A stretch of DNA of 64,000 bases from Thermocoleostomius sinensis A174 (lineage in GTDB: Bacteria; Cyanobacteriota; Cyanobacteriia; Elainellales; Elainellaceae): positions 5,681,026-5,745,025 of the forward strand of contig NZ_CP113797.1 of assembly GCF_026802175.1 (NCBI RefSeq), in the 5' to 3' direction. The stretch's first letter is position 1; every line of letters begins with the position of its first letter. Both the position numbers and the translations under genes were made by a program. The notes beneath the pieces are model-generated. The model was not told the DNA's origin and did no database searches. It saw nothing but the letters and a program-made list of their open reading frames with translations. Shown in pieces: positions 8,275 through 17,719 of this stretch.

Positions 8275-9663
8275 TCAAAATTCAGCTTCGCGGGGTGCAC
8301 GCGGAAAGGGAATGACATCGCGGATGTTCCCCATTCCGGTCATAAACTGCACCAGCCGATCGAACCCTAAGCCAAACCCGGCATGGGGTACGGTTCCATA
8401 ACGGCGCAAATCTAGATACCACCACAGAGTTTCGATCGGCAAGCCACATTCCTGCACCCGTCGTTCTAACACCTCTAAGCGCTCTTCTCGCTGCGAGCCG
8501 CCTACCAATTCCCCAATTTTAGGAGCCAAAATATCCATCGCCCGTACAGTTTTGCCATCGTCATTTAAGCGCATATAGAAAGCTTTGATAGCGGCTGGAT
8601 AGTCGGTGACAATCACAGGTTTCTTAAACAGATCTTCCGCCAAATAGCGCTCGTGTTCTGACTGCAAATCCGCTCCCCAGGACACGGGATACTCAAAGGA
8701 TTTGTCGGCTTTTTCCAGCAGGGCGATCGCATCAGTGTAAGTAATGCGCTCAAACTGGCTATTAATGATATTTTCAGCCGTTGCTAGCACTGAATCATCA
8801 ATGCGGAGATTGAAGAATTCCATATCTTCCGGGCAGGTTTCCAGCACATGCTTGAAGACATGTTTAAGGAAAGCTTCCGCCAAGTCCATGTTGCCCTCTA
8901 GTTCACAGAAAGCCATCTCCGGTTCTACCATCCAAAATTCGGCCAAGTGGCGCGATGTGTTGGAGTTCTCAGCACGGAAGGTGGGGCCAAAGGTATAGAC
9001 ATTTGTGAAGGCCATCGCCATAATTTCGGCTTCCAGTTGTCCGCTTACTGTTAGATAAGCCCGTCGCCCAAAAAAGTCCTCACTAAAATCAATTTCGCCA
9101 GCGTCTGTACGGGGCAATTTTTCAAAGTCTAACCCTGTTACTGTAAACAGTTCCCCGGCTCCTTCGGCATCACTGGCCGTAATTAGCGGTGTATGTACCC
9201 ATAGGAATCCCCGCTCTTGAAAGAAATTGTGAATGGCCGTCGCGCAGGCATTCCGCACCCGAAACACAGCCCCCAAGGTATTAGTGCGGGGTCGTAGATG
9301 TCCGATCGTTCGCAAAAACTCAAAGGAATGGCGCTTCTTTTGTAGTGGATAGGTTTCGGCGTCGGCTTCACCATACACTTTAATAGTATGGGCCTTCAGT
9401 TCAATCCGTTGGCCCTTAGCGGGCGACTCAACCAACACACCGCTGATCTCGACTGATGCGCCAGTGTTAGCCTGCTTCATCGTCTCGGCATAGTTGGGCA
9501 AATCGTCATTCACCACCACTTGCAGCCCTGCCAGCGAGGAGCCATCGTTGACTTCTACAAAGCTAAAGCTCTTTTGGTCGCGTTTTGTGCGCACCCAGCC
9601 TTGAATGGTGACAGGTTCGTTGGGTTGACCGTAGCGAAGCAGATCCAGAATGCGTCGAGTCAT
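8275..9663 (-). CDS. asnS: Asparaginyl-tRNA synthetase
   Basis: AsnRS charges tRNA-Asn with asparagine. The protein has an N-terminal OB-fold anticodon domain ([19 protein letters not shown]) and a class II catalytic core with [30 protein letters not shown] (motif 2) and the C-terminal [10 protein letters not shown] (motif 3). The open frame extends 22 codons further upstream, but [12 protein letters not shown] at 9663 fits the family N-terminus and gives 462 residues, the usual length. A tRNA-Asn gene occurs elsewhere in this window (31263). Confidence 0.95.
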   Translation of the reverse strand: MTRRILDLLRYGQPNEPVTIQGWVRTKRDQKSFSFVEVNDGSSLAGLQVVVNDDLPNYAETMKQANTGASVEISGVLVESPAKGQRIELKAHTIKVYGEADAETYPLQKKRHSFEFLRTIGHLRPRTNTLGAVFRVRNACATAIHNFFQERGFLWVHTPLITASDAEGAGELFTVTGLDFEKLPRTDAGEIDFSEDFFGRRAYLTVSGQLEAEIMAMAFTNVYTFGPTFRAENSNTSRHLAEFWMVEPEMAFCELEGNMDLAEAFLKHVFKHVLETCPEDMEFFNLRIDDSVLATAENIINSQFERITYTDAIALLEKADKSFEYPVSWGADLQSEHERYLAEDLFKKPVIVTDYPAAIKAFYMRLNDDGKTVRAMDILAPKIGELVGGSQREERLEVLERRVQECGLPIETLWWYLDLRRYGTVPHAGFGLGFDRLVQFMTGMGNIRDVIPFPRAPREAEF

Positions 9664-9761
9664 TGTCATGAGCGTCAGGGTGAGCAGGCGAAATTTGGTC
9701 GTCGATTGTACTGCCTCTGAGTGTAGCAAGGACTGACTCGATCGATGAGGGTTGGGGTGGC

Positions 9762-10556
9762 TTATCCTTGTCCGATGACCACCTGCACAACATCTTCCCA
9801 GTTCAGACGCAGTTGAAAATGAGCATCACCACCGCTAATGGCCAGTTCTACCCACCCGTGACTACCTACTAACGCCAAAGGTTCACCGGGAGAGACATCG
9901 CTGTAGGTACTACAACCGGGCACTGTGCGTTTACCAACCAGCACCGACCAGGTTTTACCATCAACATACTCACCTGGAATATTAGTGATAACGTTGCCAA
10001 AGCGATCGATATGCTGAATATTGCCCCGAAAGCCGTGTGCGGTGGGGGTACAACTGGCAATTGGACATTGAGCCAGATTGACAACGTCGATCGGATCTCC
10101 CAGTTTGGTGATAGGAACGCCACTGGCCAAATGGGCGGCAACTGGCGCAAAGATATCCCGCCCGTGGAACGTGTGGCTAGGGTCTGGGACACGCCAATAA
10201 TCGCGGTTGGTGAGTTCAACGCTGTGAATAACGGACTGTTGTGCCAGTAGGCCGGTGAAAATGCCGTTATCCGGACCCACCAAAAACCCCGTTTCCAATT
10301 CGAGGGCGATCGCCCGGCGAGCACTGCCTACGCCTGGATCAACGACCGCCACATGTACCGTTCCAACTGGAAAGAACGGATAAGCACTGAGCAAATTAAA
10401 CTGAGCCACCTGAATATTTTGGGGAGGCACCTCATGCGTTAAATCAATGACCTGCACATGGGGATTAATTTGGGCAATCACTCCTTTCATAACCCCAACA
10501 TAGGTGTCGTTCCAGCCAAAATCGGTTAGCAGTGTCAGTAGGGAAGTTGCAGTCAT
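9762..10556 (-). CDS. SAM hydrolase / SAM hydroxide adenosyltransferase (DUF62 family)
   Basis: The family splits S-adenosylmethionine to adenosine and methionine using hydroxide, in the fold shared with fluorinase/chlorinase. Visible signatures are [17 protein letters not shown] at the N-terminus, [18 protein letters not shown] and [14 protein letters not shown]. The longer open frame starts at 10643, but [14 protein letters not shown] at 10556 matches the family start and gives 264 residues. The gene is next to asnS on the same strand (about 100 bp apart). Halide specificity would need a small extra loop, which I do not see, so hydrolase is the better guess. Confidence 0.88.
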   Translation of the reverse strand: MTATSLLTLLTDFGWNDTYVGVMKGVIAQINPHVQVIDLTHEVPPQNIQVAQFNLLSAYPFFPVGTVHVAVVDPGVGSARRAIALELETGFLVGPDNGIFTGLLAQQSVIHSVELTNRDYWRVPDPSHTFHGRDIFAPVAAHLASGVPITKLGDPIDVVNLAQCPIASCTPTAHGFRGNIQHIDRFGNVITNIPGEYVDGKTWSVLVGKRTVPGCSTYSDVSPGEPLALVGSHGWVELAISGGDAHFQLRLNWEDVVQVVIGQG

Positions 10557-10901
10557 GGAGGGCACAAAGCAAAGAGGGGCGATCGGTGAAGTAACGTAAA
10601 AGCCTAGGTGATCTGTCCCCAAGGTAGCCCAACTTATGACCAACTAGGCACAAGAAAATGGTCAGAACAAACAGCAAATAGCGTAACTTGGGTAGCGTGA
10701 GGTACTGAAGTAACAGCCTTATGATCAAAAGGACGCGAGAGGAAAGGTTTTGACGATATGGCTTCTATCCCGCCAACCGTTGTCCTTTACCAAAGAGACT
10801 AACAGGAGTCATGGAGCCGATATCAACAGGTTTGGAACATCCCGATTTCTCAATACAGAGTCGTGCCAACGTTCACAACGAGGTAATACAGAGGTAATAC
10901 A
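10557..10901. other. Divergent intergenic region ending in a duplicated ribosome-binding site
   Basis: This 345-bp gap lies between the SAM hydrolase gene (minus) and a small plus-strand gene. No gene is seen. Its last 22 bases are a perfect 11-bp tandem duplication, GAGGTAATACA at 10880-10890 and 10891-10901. Each copy carries a GAGG Shine-Dalgarno core; the second is correctly spaced for the GTG at 10902. Confidence 0.5.
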
Positions 10902-11192
10902 GTGGTCAATAGCAATAATCCAAACAGCAATCAAAACGATAAAGATCAGTTTTTTCATCCTCAGTCGAAATACTATGGTGAGTTTTCGCCGGAGGCTCTC
11001 GCCTTCAATGCCAACTTGCAAGAGTTTGCCTCTCGGGTTGGGATTGTCTGTAACTTAGAAACAGGTGGTAAGATTTCCTCCGAAGAAGCCTACACAGAAA
11101 TTAAGCGACTTTGGAAACAACTGAAACAGTCAAAACACGAACTGTTAGATACCGCCAGACCCCCTTCACCCGATTTACCCACCGACGAATGA
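10902..11192 (+). CDS. Small conserved cyanobacterial hypothetical protein (DUF7219-like)
   Basis: This 96-residue acidic protein starts at a GTG preceded by GAGG. The core reads YYGEFSPEALAFNANLQEFA, then CNLETGGKISSEEAYTEIKRLWKQLKQSKHELLD, a pattern I associate with a small cyanobacterial family (probably DUF7219). Predicted mostly helical, with no signal peptide or membrane segment. It is followed by the convergent wecB gene (19 bp between stops). Function unknown. Confidence 0.65.
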   Translation: MVNSNNPNSNQNDKDQFFHPQSKYYGEFSPEALAFNANLQEFASRVGIVCNLETGGKISSEEAYTEIKRLWKQLKQSKHELLDTARPPSPDLPTDE

Positions 11193-11210
11193 ATATCGAA
11201 ATGGATTGAT

Positions 11211-12323
11211 TTAGCCAAAATGAGCTTTGACGGCTTGCACAATTCGCTGAGATGCTTGACCATCGCCAAAGGGATTGACCGCATTAGCCATAACCTGATA
11301 CGCATCGGCATCGGCAAGCAGCGTTGCCGCTTCTGTGGCAATGGTTTTTGGATGGGTTCCCACCAGTTTGGCTGTACCCGCTTGGACGGCTTCTGGGCGT
11401 TCAGTGGTTTCTCGCAGAACTAACACTGGTTTTCCTAGACTGGGTGCTTCCTCTTGCAGTCCTCCAGAATCGGTTAAGAGCAAGTAGCAGCGTTGAATGG
11501 CCCCAACCAGTTCGCTGTAATCTAATGGTTCTGTCAAAAATACGCGAGGATGAGACCCTAGTATGGCTTGCAAGGGTTCTCGTACCGTCGGGTTGCGATG
11601 TAAGGGCAGCAGCAATGCTGTATCAGGAAAGCGATCGAGCACATCCAAGAATCCGGTAGCAATCTCTTGCAACGGACTGCCCCAATTTTCGCGGCGATGC
11701 ACTGTAGCCAATAATACGCGATAGTGCTCCCAGGCTAAATTTTCCACCGGGCAAGCAGGCTGCTGGGCGGCTACGGTCAACAGCGCATCAATCACGGTAT
11801 TGCCCGTATGATAAATCTTGCCGATGACCCCCGATCGCTCTAAATTTTCCACCGCAAGCGTCGTAGGGGCAAAGTGAAGATGCGTGATTTGCGAAATCAA
11901 CCGCCGATTCGCTTCTTCTGGGTAGGGATTATAGATGTGATCAGTTCGCAGTCCAGCTTCCACGTGCCCCACCGGAATTTGCTGATAGAAAGCCGCTAGG
12001 GCCGCTGCCAATGCGGTTGTGGTATCGCCTTGCACAATTACCAATTGGGGCTGAAGCTCGTGGAACAGGGTTTCCAGTCCTCGTAGGCTGCGGCAGGTGA
12101 TGTCGGTTAAGGTCTGCCCATGCTGCATGATGTTCAAATCGCGATCGGCTTGCAGCCCAAATAATTTCATGACTTGGGACACCATCTCTCGGTGCTGTCC
12201 GGTGAGAATGACTTGGGTGGAAAAGGCTGGATCTTGCTGAAAAGCTTGAATCACCGGAGCTAACTTGATCGCTTCGGGGCGGGTTCCTAGAATGATGCAA
12301 ACTCGAATCGGTGACTTAGCCAT
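11211..12323 (-). CDS. wecB: UDP-N-acetylglucosamine 2-epimerase (non-hydrolysing)
   Basis: The enzyme interconverts UDP-GlcNAc and UDP-ManNAc for surface polysaccharide synthesis. The 370-residue protein shows LGTRPEAIKLAPVI at the N-terminus, VQGDTTTALAAALAA, GHVEAGLRTDHIYNPYPEE (substrate-binding histidine and glutamates) and LTDSGGLQEEAPSLGKPVLV near the C-terminus, as in WecB/MnaA. It lies 35 bp downstream of purU on the same strand and probably shares its transcript, although the pathways are unrelated. Confidence 0.93.
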   Translation of the reverse strand: MAKSPIRVCIILGTRPEAIKLAPVIQAFQQDPAFSTQVILTGQHREMVSQVMKLFGLQADRDLNIMQHGQTLTDITCRSLRGLETLFHELQPQLVIVQGDTTTALAAALAAFYQQIPVGHVEAGLRTDHIYNPYPEEANRRLISQITHLHFAPTTLAVENLERSGVIGKIYHTGNTVIDALLTVAAQQPACPVENLAWEHYRVLLATVHRRENWGSPLQEIATGFLDVLDRFPDTALLLPLHRNPTVREPLQAILGSHPRVFLTEPLDYSELVGAIQRCYLLLTDSGGLQEEAPSLGKPVLVLRETTERPEAVQAGTAKLVGTHPKTIATEAATLLADADAYQVMANAVNPFGDGQASQRIVQAVKAHFG

Positions 12324-12358
12324 ACCTATTTCGCTCTACATGAATCAAGACCAAACCA

Positions 12359-13213
12359 TTAGGCAAACACCACAGTGCGGTTGCCATATACCAACACGCG
12401 ATTTTGCAAGTGTAGGCGCACGGCTCTGGCCAATACAACCCGTTCTAAGTCTTTACCCTGTCGAATCAAATCTTCTACCTGATCGCGATGGCTCACCCGT
12501 ACTACATCTTGTTCAATGATGGGGCCTTCGTCTAAATCTTGGGTGACATAGTGGGCTGTTGCGCCAATGATTTTAACACCCCGATCGAACGCCCGATGAT
12601 AGGGATTGGCTCCTGGAAAGGCGGGCAAAAACGAGTGATGAATATTGATCAGGGTGGGAAACTGGGCAATAAACTTTGAGCTAAGCACCTGCATATACTT
12701 TGCCAACACTACTAGATCAATGTTGTACTGCCGCAACAAGTCTAGCTGTTTGGCTTCCTGTGCTGGTTTGGTATCTGGTGTGATTGGTAAATAATGATAG
12801 TCAATACTAAATTGGTCGGCGATCGACTGCAATTGTGGATGATTGCTGATAATGAGGGGAATTTCTGCATTCAACTCTTTCGATCGCTGTCGCCAGATCA
12901 AATCAAACAAACAGTGATCTTGACGGCTGACCCAAATCGCAATCCGAGGCACCCGATCTGAAAAATGGAGTTGCCAATTGGCCTGTAAAGGTTGGGCAAT
13001 GGCGCCAAAAGCTGGAGCAATGATATCTCGCGGCAAATTAAATCCGGCTAGCTCCCATTCTATCCGCGTTAAAAACAACCCCGCCGAAGCATCGGTATGC
13101 TGATCGGCATGGATAATATTGCCGCCATTTGAGTAAATGAAATTGGCAAATTTCGCGACCAATCCCCGTTGATCGGGACAGGAAATTAACAGGGTAGCAG
13201 TTGGGCTAGACAT
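12359..13213 (-). CDS. purU: Formyltetrahydrofolate deformylase
   Basis: PurU hydrolyses 10-formyl-THF to formate and THF, balancing one-carbon units. Residues 5-80 form an ACT domain (TATLLISCPDQRGLVAKFAN). The C-terminal formyltransferase-fold part has VLAKYMQVLS, LINIHHSFLPAFPGANPY (catalytic Asn/His) and GATAHYVTQDLDEGPIIEQ (catalytic Asp). The length of 284 is normal. Upstream (13264-13305) is a patch of short G-rich repeats rather than another gene. Likely first gene of a purU-wecB transcript. Confidence 0.94.
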   Translation of the reverse strand: MSSPTATLLISCPDQRGLVAKFANFIYSNGGNIIHADQHTDASAGLFLTRIEWELAGFNLPRDIIAPAFGAIAQPLQANWQLHFSDRVPRIAIWVSRQDHCLFDLIWRQRSKELNAEIPLIISNHPQLQSIADQFSIDYHYLPITPDTKPAQEAKQLDLLRQYNIDLVVLAKYMQVLSSKFIAQFPTLINIHHSFLPAFPGANPYHRAFDRGVKIIGATAHYVTQDLDEGPIIEQDVVRVSHRDQVEDLIRQGKDLERVVLARAVRLHLQNRVLVYGNRTVVFA

Positions 13214-13263
13214 AGAGGGCTAAGGCGTAAATAGAAGATACGATCGACAGACTGAATGAGCTA

Positions 13264-13305
13264 GGGAATGGAGAGTTGGGAGTTGAGAATGGGGCGTGGA
13301 GATGA
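13264..13305. repeat. Short G-rich repeat patch upstream of purU
   Basis: GGGAATGGAGAG, TTGGGAGTTGAGAATGGGG and similar units lie between purU and the GPH transporter gene. The unit type matches the patches at 24252-24290 and 58307-58349. Confidence 0.5.
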
Positions 13306-13316
13306 AGTGATTAGAT

Positions 13317-14732
13317 TTAGACTCGATCGATGGGTGAATGGCGACGTTCTTGGAGCCGTAGGGCAATTTCCTGATGGGCTTCTCGGGTGATGGGGTAAAA
13401 ATAGGCTAACACTAAACTACAGAGCAGAAATAAGGCGGGCACAGGCGCGATCGCCCACCGAATGGCCCACAAGGCAGAATCCGGCTGGAGCGGAGTAGGC
13501 TGCTCGGCGGTGGTGGCAATAAACCCTGTCCAATCAAGGCTTTTACCTACCAAAAATAGAGACACCGCCACCCCAATTTTTTGCAACTGTGACATAAAGC
13601 CATAGAAAATACCTTCGCGACGCTGACCCGACTGAAGCTCATCGAGATCGATAACATCCGGTAATGTAGACCACGGAACCAGATATGCTACTGCAATTCC
13701 CATCCCCATCGTCACCGCTAAAACATAGACAAAGCCGATTTGCTGCGGTTGTAAAAAGAAAATTCCTGCTTGGGCCAAGAGCCAGGGCGGAATCCCTAGA
13801 AAATAAATGGTGCGTTTATCCACCCGTTGCCCCAACCAACTCCACCCGATTGTGGCGACTAGTGCGGTGAGTTGAGCCGTAATCCCTAATTGCGTCACGT
13901 CTTGCTCTTGCCGTCCCATGTAGTGCACTACAAAATAGGGCAACACGCTAGCAATGAGTTGCATGGCTAACCAAGAACACAGGAAAATTCCCATGATCAG
14001 GAGAAATGGGCGATGGCTTAAAACCGTGCGCATTTGTCTGAGCAAGGAAGGAGAAGGCGCGACAGACGCCGATCGCTGCAATTGCATTGTTTGAAAGCGA
14101 GAAAAAGTGCCACAAACACATAACAATACTGCCAGTATGGCCAACACTGCACAGTTGATTGCCAACACGAGATATTGCTGTTGGGTATCAGGAATCAGTT
14201 CAAAAATGACTTGCGCCATCACCAACGCAAAAATACCGCCAGCCAGATCAAATGCCGTTTGAAAGCCAGCCAAACTCGTGCGCTCCGTATAGGTCTGTGT
14301 CAATTCAGACGCCAGAGTGGTATAGGGAATACTGACCGTCGTAGAGGCAATGTAATATAGAAAGGCAATGCCTGCATAGTAGCCAAACAATTGCCATTGA
14401 TTTTCCATAGGTGGCACGAGCCATAGCAGGATGAACAATCCAGCGAAGGGAACGACTCCTGCCAGCATCCACGGATAACGCTTGCCCCAGGGAGATCGAG
14501 TGCGATCGCTTAACCAACCCACCATTGGATCATTGATTGCATCCCAAAGGCGTCCCAACAACAGCACCGACCCTGCCAAGGCTGGATTTAGTCCAGCGAC
14601 ATCCGTCATGAAAAACAGCAGAAAGAAGATGACAATATTACCCAGAATCGACGCGGTTAGCATTCCCGTGCCATAGCTAAGCTTTGTTTTAAGCGTTAAG
14701 CGCTCAATATTTAATTCCTCTGGGTTGGTCAT
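13317..14732 (-). CDS. GPH-family (MelB-like) sugar:cation symporter, MFS
   Basis: A 471-residue integral membrane protein with about 12 hydrophobic segments. NDPMVGWLSDRTRSPWGKR (about residues 67-85) is the signature of glycoside-pentoside-hexuronide:cation symporters, which import sugars with Na+ or H+. Later, YLVPWSTLPDVIDLDELQSG is also typical. I chose the ATG at 14732 over 14771 because AGAGAGG lies about 9 nt before it. The sugar transported cannot be predicted. The gene stands alone with 611 bp of non-coding DNA upstream. Confidence 0.9.
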   Translation of the reverse strand: MTNPEELNIERLTLKTKLSYGTGMLTASILGNIVIFFLLFFMTDVAGLNPALAGSVLLLGRLWDAINDPMVGWLSDRTRSPWGKRYPWMLAGVVPFAGLFILLWLVPPMENQWQLFGYYAGIAFLYYIASTTVSIPYTTLASELTQTYTERTSLAGFQTAFDLAGGIFALVMAQVIFELIPDTQQQYLVLAINCAVLAILAVLLCVCGTFSRFQTMQLQRSASVAPSPSLLRQMRTVLSHRPFLLIMGIFLCSWLAMQLIASVLPYFVVHYMGRQEQDVTQLGITAQLTALVATIGWSWLGQRVDKRTIYFLGIPPWLLAQAGIFFLQPQQIGFVYVLAVTMGMGIAVAYLVPWSTLPDVIDLDELQSGQRREGIFYGFMSQLQKIGVAVSLFLVGKSLDWTGFIATTAEQPTPLQPDSALWAIRWAIAPVPALFLLCSLVLAYFYPITREAHQEIALRLQERRHSPIDRV

Positions 14733-15343
14733 ACAGTTGATGCCTCTCTGATTCCCGCAGCCGTTACTCAACCGTGAACGTTTTCTGTGAGCATTCGTCT
14801 ATGCTCCTATGTCCTTGCGGTTATTGTACGGAACCTTCGGACACTACGGCGATTCTTGATAGCATCGATGTTTATCGATGTTTGGGACTAATTTCTCGCT
14901 CGCAATTCCTGTTCTCCCGGTTGTTACTCCCCAAATTCATCGTTCGTTAACAGAAGCAACGCAGTTATAAAACTCTGATGAGTCACAACAGCCAAGAGTA
15001 CACATTTTCACTGCTTGGATTTACCGTAATAAATAACAGCCACTTGTTACAAAAGTCACCTGTATGAGTCTAGATTAGTTTCTATCTCTTCAATCGAAAT
15101 GTTGAGGTCGTGGTTTAACCAATCGCATAACGTTAACCAATGCAGAAGCATTCGATCGAATCTTTCCTCATCAGTACAGCAGCACAGGATGAACATTAAG
15201 TTACGACCGCTAAAAAACATCCTGAAGGGAAGCATCTCACCAGAATACTGCTAGAGGAGAAATCTCCCTACATTCCTGAGAACATCACACTTGTGGTCTG
15301 ATTTTAATTTATAAATCTTCACAACATTACGAGGTAGGTAGTC
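14733..15343. other. Intergenic region without a visible gene
   Basis: 611 bp between the divergent GPH transporter and a small plus-strand gene. It holds a 10-bp tandem duplication, ATCGATGTTT at 14864-14873 and 14874-14883, and TTAACCAAT twice at 18-bp spacing (15115, 15133). A 21-codon frame at 15189 has no proper ribosome site and is not called. No tRNA or known RNA structure was recognised. Confidence 0.4.
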
Positions 15344-15634
15344 GTGTTATCCCAATTACTAGGAACAGTCGGTACTCAGTTTTATTCCACAACCGTCTCA
15401 GAAGTGGTTGTCCGTGAATTTGTCGATACCGATCTGGATGTTGAGGGCTGGTATGCGCTTGGACATCAAAAGCAAAGTGAGTTTTTGGCAGCCGTGGGTA
15501 AACAAGAGTCGATTTGGCGACTGCGGCGTAATCGAGTAGAGTACCTTTGGGCCATTCTGGAAAGGAATCATCTAGAGTTATTTGATGAAGCGGTTTCCGG
15601 TGCGCGTCCAATTACGGTCATTCGGTTGTTTTAG
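15344..15634 (+). CDS. Hypothetical protein, 96 aa
   Basis: The frame starts at a GTG preceded by GAGGTAGG and encodes a soluble mixed alpha/beta-looking protein: SEVVVREFVDTDLDVEGWYAL, then AVGKQESIWRLRRNRVEYLWAILERNHLELFDEA. It contains no cysteine motif, signal peptide or membrane segment. I do not recognise the family. It is convergent with the RelE-like gene (stops 56 bp apart). Coding status is supported by the ribosome site and protein-like composition only. Confidence 0.5.
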   Translation: MLSQLLGTVGTQFYSTTVSEVVVREFVDTDLDVEGWYALGHQKQSEFLAAVGKQESIWRLRRNRVEYLWAILERNHLELFDEAVSGARPITVIRLF

Positions 15635-15690
15635 TTCGGATCTCAACTTCTTGCCTAAGTTAGACGATGAAGCAGTGCCCTAATTGCAAG

Positions 15691-16071
15691 TCATGGATCT
15701 AAAGCATCCTGGATTGCATATTTAAGCTCTTTGTCAGCAGGACGTTTAACGAATTGCTCATGACTGTAGATCCAGAGTGGCAGAATGAAGGCTCTAGACT
15801 CATTCACCAAATACATCAGCCTAACCTGCCTAGATGCCCCTTTGGCAAGCCTAAACTCTAGCTTAAGAAACGTCCAACCTTCAGGAAGTTTCATCTTACT
15901 TGGCAGAGGCTCATCACGAGAACTGGAGGGGTATGGATCATCCAGCAACCCTTCCAGTACATTCACTACAACTTCTACGACTACTACAACTTCTCTGTTC
16001 CTACACAATCGCCTCTGAGTTAAATCTTGTTCCAACAACTCCGCACTCAAAAAATCTAGTTTCTGGATCAA
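15691..16071 (-). CDS. Possible RelE/ParE-like protein with an internal valine tract
   Basis: The C-terminal half reads LKLEFRLAKGASRQVRLMYLV, then LPLWIYSHEQFVKRPADKEL, which resembles the beta-sheet core and C-terminal helix of RelE/ParE-superfamily proteins. The N-terminal half holds a valine-rich tract (about residues 28-38) encoded by GTA/GTT-type triplets. The frame opens at a TTG (16071); the ATG at 15894 (residue 60) would start after the tract. It lies 9 bp downstream of the P450 stop. No antitoxin gene is seen beside it, so a toxin-antitoxin role is unproven. Confidence 0.5.
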   Translation of the reverse strand: MIQKLDFLSAELLEQDLTQRRLCRNREVVVVVEVVVNVLEGLLDDPYPSSSRDEPLPSKMKLPEGWTFLKLEFRLAKGASRQVRLMYLVNESRAFILPLWIYSHEQFVKRPADKELKYAIQDALDP

Positions 16072-16079
16072 TGACTGTT

Positions 16080-17561
16080 CTAGGTGGGTAATTGCACCAT
16101 CTCTCGAATATTGCCGCGAACGGTTCCAGGCTTTTGCTCAAACTGACGATCTTGTTGATGAATGTGCATCGGCATTCCCTGCTTGGGAGCCATGACAATC
16201 ACACCAGCTTGATCGATTCTGGCGTTGGGAATCAATTGCAGACGATAGCGTTGCAATAGCATGGCCAAGATTAATTTGATTTCCATCATGGCAAATCCGG
16301 CTCCAATGCAAACCCGCGAGCCTGCACTGAATGGGTTATATTCATACATCGACGGTGCGATCGTTTCCCACCGCTGCGGACTAAACACAGACGGATTGGG
16401 ATAAAGCTCTGGCATTTGGTGCGTGTGGTAGATGCCGACAAATACTTCAGTGCCTTCCGGTAAGAAATAGCCCCCTAGCTCCGTCGGTTTTGAAGTAATG
16501 CGGCCATTCCAGGGAACAGGTGACAGAATTCGCATACTTTCTTTAATCACTCGTTCTAGTAAGGGCAACTGAGATAATTGAGCGATTGTTGGGGCTGCTC
16601 CATGCAAAACAGAGTCCAGTTCGTCCAGCAAATCGGCAGCTACTGACGGGTGCTGAGACAACAAAAACAACGTCCAGGTCAGCGCATTAGAACTGGTTTC
16701 ATGCCCAGCGGCAAACAAAACGCCTACATGCCCCAATAGTTCGTCTTCGCTGAGTCCAGTGCCGTCCACTTCATCACGAGCTTGAATCAGCATCGACAGC
16801 ACATCCCGATCGCGATCGATGGTGTGGCGTTTGCGATCGATCAGTTGGCGCATCAGGTCATCCAGTTGCCCAATTTGCGTGAGAAAGCGATGGTAGGGCA
16901 AGCCGGGAAGGTCAAAAGGGAAAAACAGCAGCAGCGGCGTTCCTAACGTGCCAAGTGCCTCTTGCAGGAGTTGTCCGATTCCCCCGCCTGCTTCGCCAAT
17001 GTCTTCACCAAACAGCGTTTTTGTGGCAACGCGCATGGTCAATAGCCGCATAACTTCAGACATATCACACACTTGCCCCGGACGGAGTTGCTCTAAGGTC
17101 GATGCGGTCAGTGCCACAATGTCATCGCGATAGCTTTCGATCTGCTGGCGATGAAACGCGGGCATCATCAGTTGGCGATGCTGACGATGTACGTCGCCGT
17201 TAAGTCCAAATAAGCCCACGCCAAAGTGCTTCAAGGGCTGCGAGCGGTTTGACTCATTGCGTCTGCCATAGATTCGTCCCGACAGCGGATGCTTGGTATA
17301 GATTTCATGCTGGGTGGCCACCTGCCGCACAATCTCTGGGCCATAGGCAAACACTGTTCCAGGGCAGTTGGGATCAGACGAGTAGAGGTTACTGCCGCCG
17401 CCCGATCGCAATGCCACAATCGGACCATATTGTTGAAAAAGCTGGCGAGCAAACCCGATGGAATCTTGTCCAAAGCGAATGACATTGAGCAAATGTCCCA
17501 GTTCCGTTTTAGGATTAGGGCCAGGGACAGAGAGGGATTGAGGGCGCACAGAGGTCAGCAT
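16080..17561 (-). CDS. Cytochrome P450 (CYP110-type)
   Basis: A heme monooxygenase of 493 residues. The I-helix oxygen-binding motif appears as AAGHETSS, the K-helix ExxR as ERVIKESMRI, and the heme loop as FSAGSRVCIGAGFA with the cysteine ligand near residue 418. Overall it resembles cyanobacterial CYP110 proteins, thought to hydroxylate fatty acids or terpenes. No membrane anchor is evident, as expected for bacterial P450s. No ferredoxin or reductase gene is adjacent. Substrate unknown. Confidence 0.92.
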   Translation of the reverse strand: MLTSVRPQSLSVPGPNPKTELGHLLNVIRFGQDSIGFARQLFQQYGPIVALRSGGGSNLYSSDPNCPGTVFAYGPEIVRQVATQHEIYTKHPLSGRIYGRRNESNRSQPLKHFGVGLFGLNGDVHRQHRQLMMPAFHRQQIESYRDDIVALTASTLEQLRPGQVCDMSEVMRLLTMRVATKTLFGEDIGEAGGGIGQLLQEALGTLGTPLLLFFPFDLPGLPYHRFLTQIGQLDDLMRQLIDRKRHTIDRDRDVLSMLIQARDEVDGTGLSEDELLGHVGVLFAAGHETSSNALTWTLFLLSQHPSVAADLLDELDSVLHGAAPTIAQLSQLPLLERVIKESMRILSPVPWNGRITSKPTELGGYFLPEGTEVFVGIYHTHQMPELYPNPSVFSPQRWETIAPSMYEYNPFSAGSRVCIGAGFAMMEIKLILAMLLQRYRLQLIPNARIDQAGVIVMAPKQGMPMHIHQQDRQFEQKPGTVRGNIREMVQLPT

Positions 17562-17719
17562 AGAAGTACAGCGTGGGTTCCATTGAACGTTGCAGTCAGC
17601 AAACGATTAACCGTTTAAACCAAAATACTCGTTCGCGATCGACGATTCCTGAGAAATCAGGTTTCTTTGAGCTAGTACTTCTCTCCAAACGTCTATGGTT
17701 GACCCTATTTACCCTACCC

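Noticed and set aside
9664-9729. Longer N-terminus for AsnRS
   Set aside because: The extra 22 residues do not resemble the family and the start at 9663 gives the normal length.
15189-15254. 21-codon small ORF in the 14.7-15.3 kb gap
   Set aside because: The only AGG is too close to the ATG for a ribosome site, and the peptide has no recognisable features.
15785-16018. Thr-rich plus-strand frame opposite the RelE-like gene
   Set aside because: Its threonine run is the reverse complement of the valine tract; the minus-strand reading looks like a protein family, this one does not.
17648-17668. CCTGA-GAAA-TCAGG hairpin followed by TTTCTTT on the plus strand
   Set aside because: No plus-strand gene ends upstream of it; the stem is only 5 bp and this motif is a common cyanobacterial intergenic sequence.
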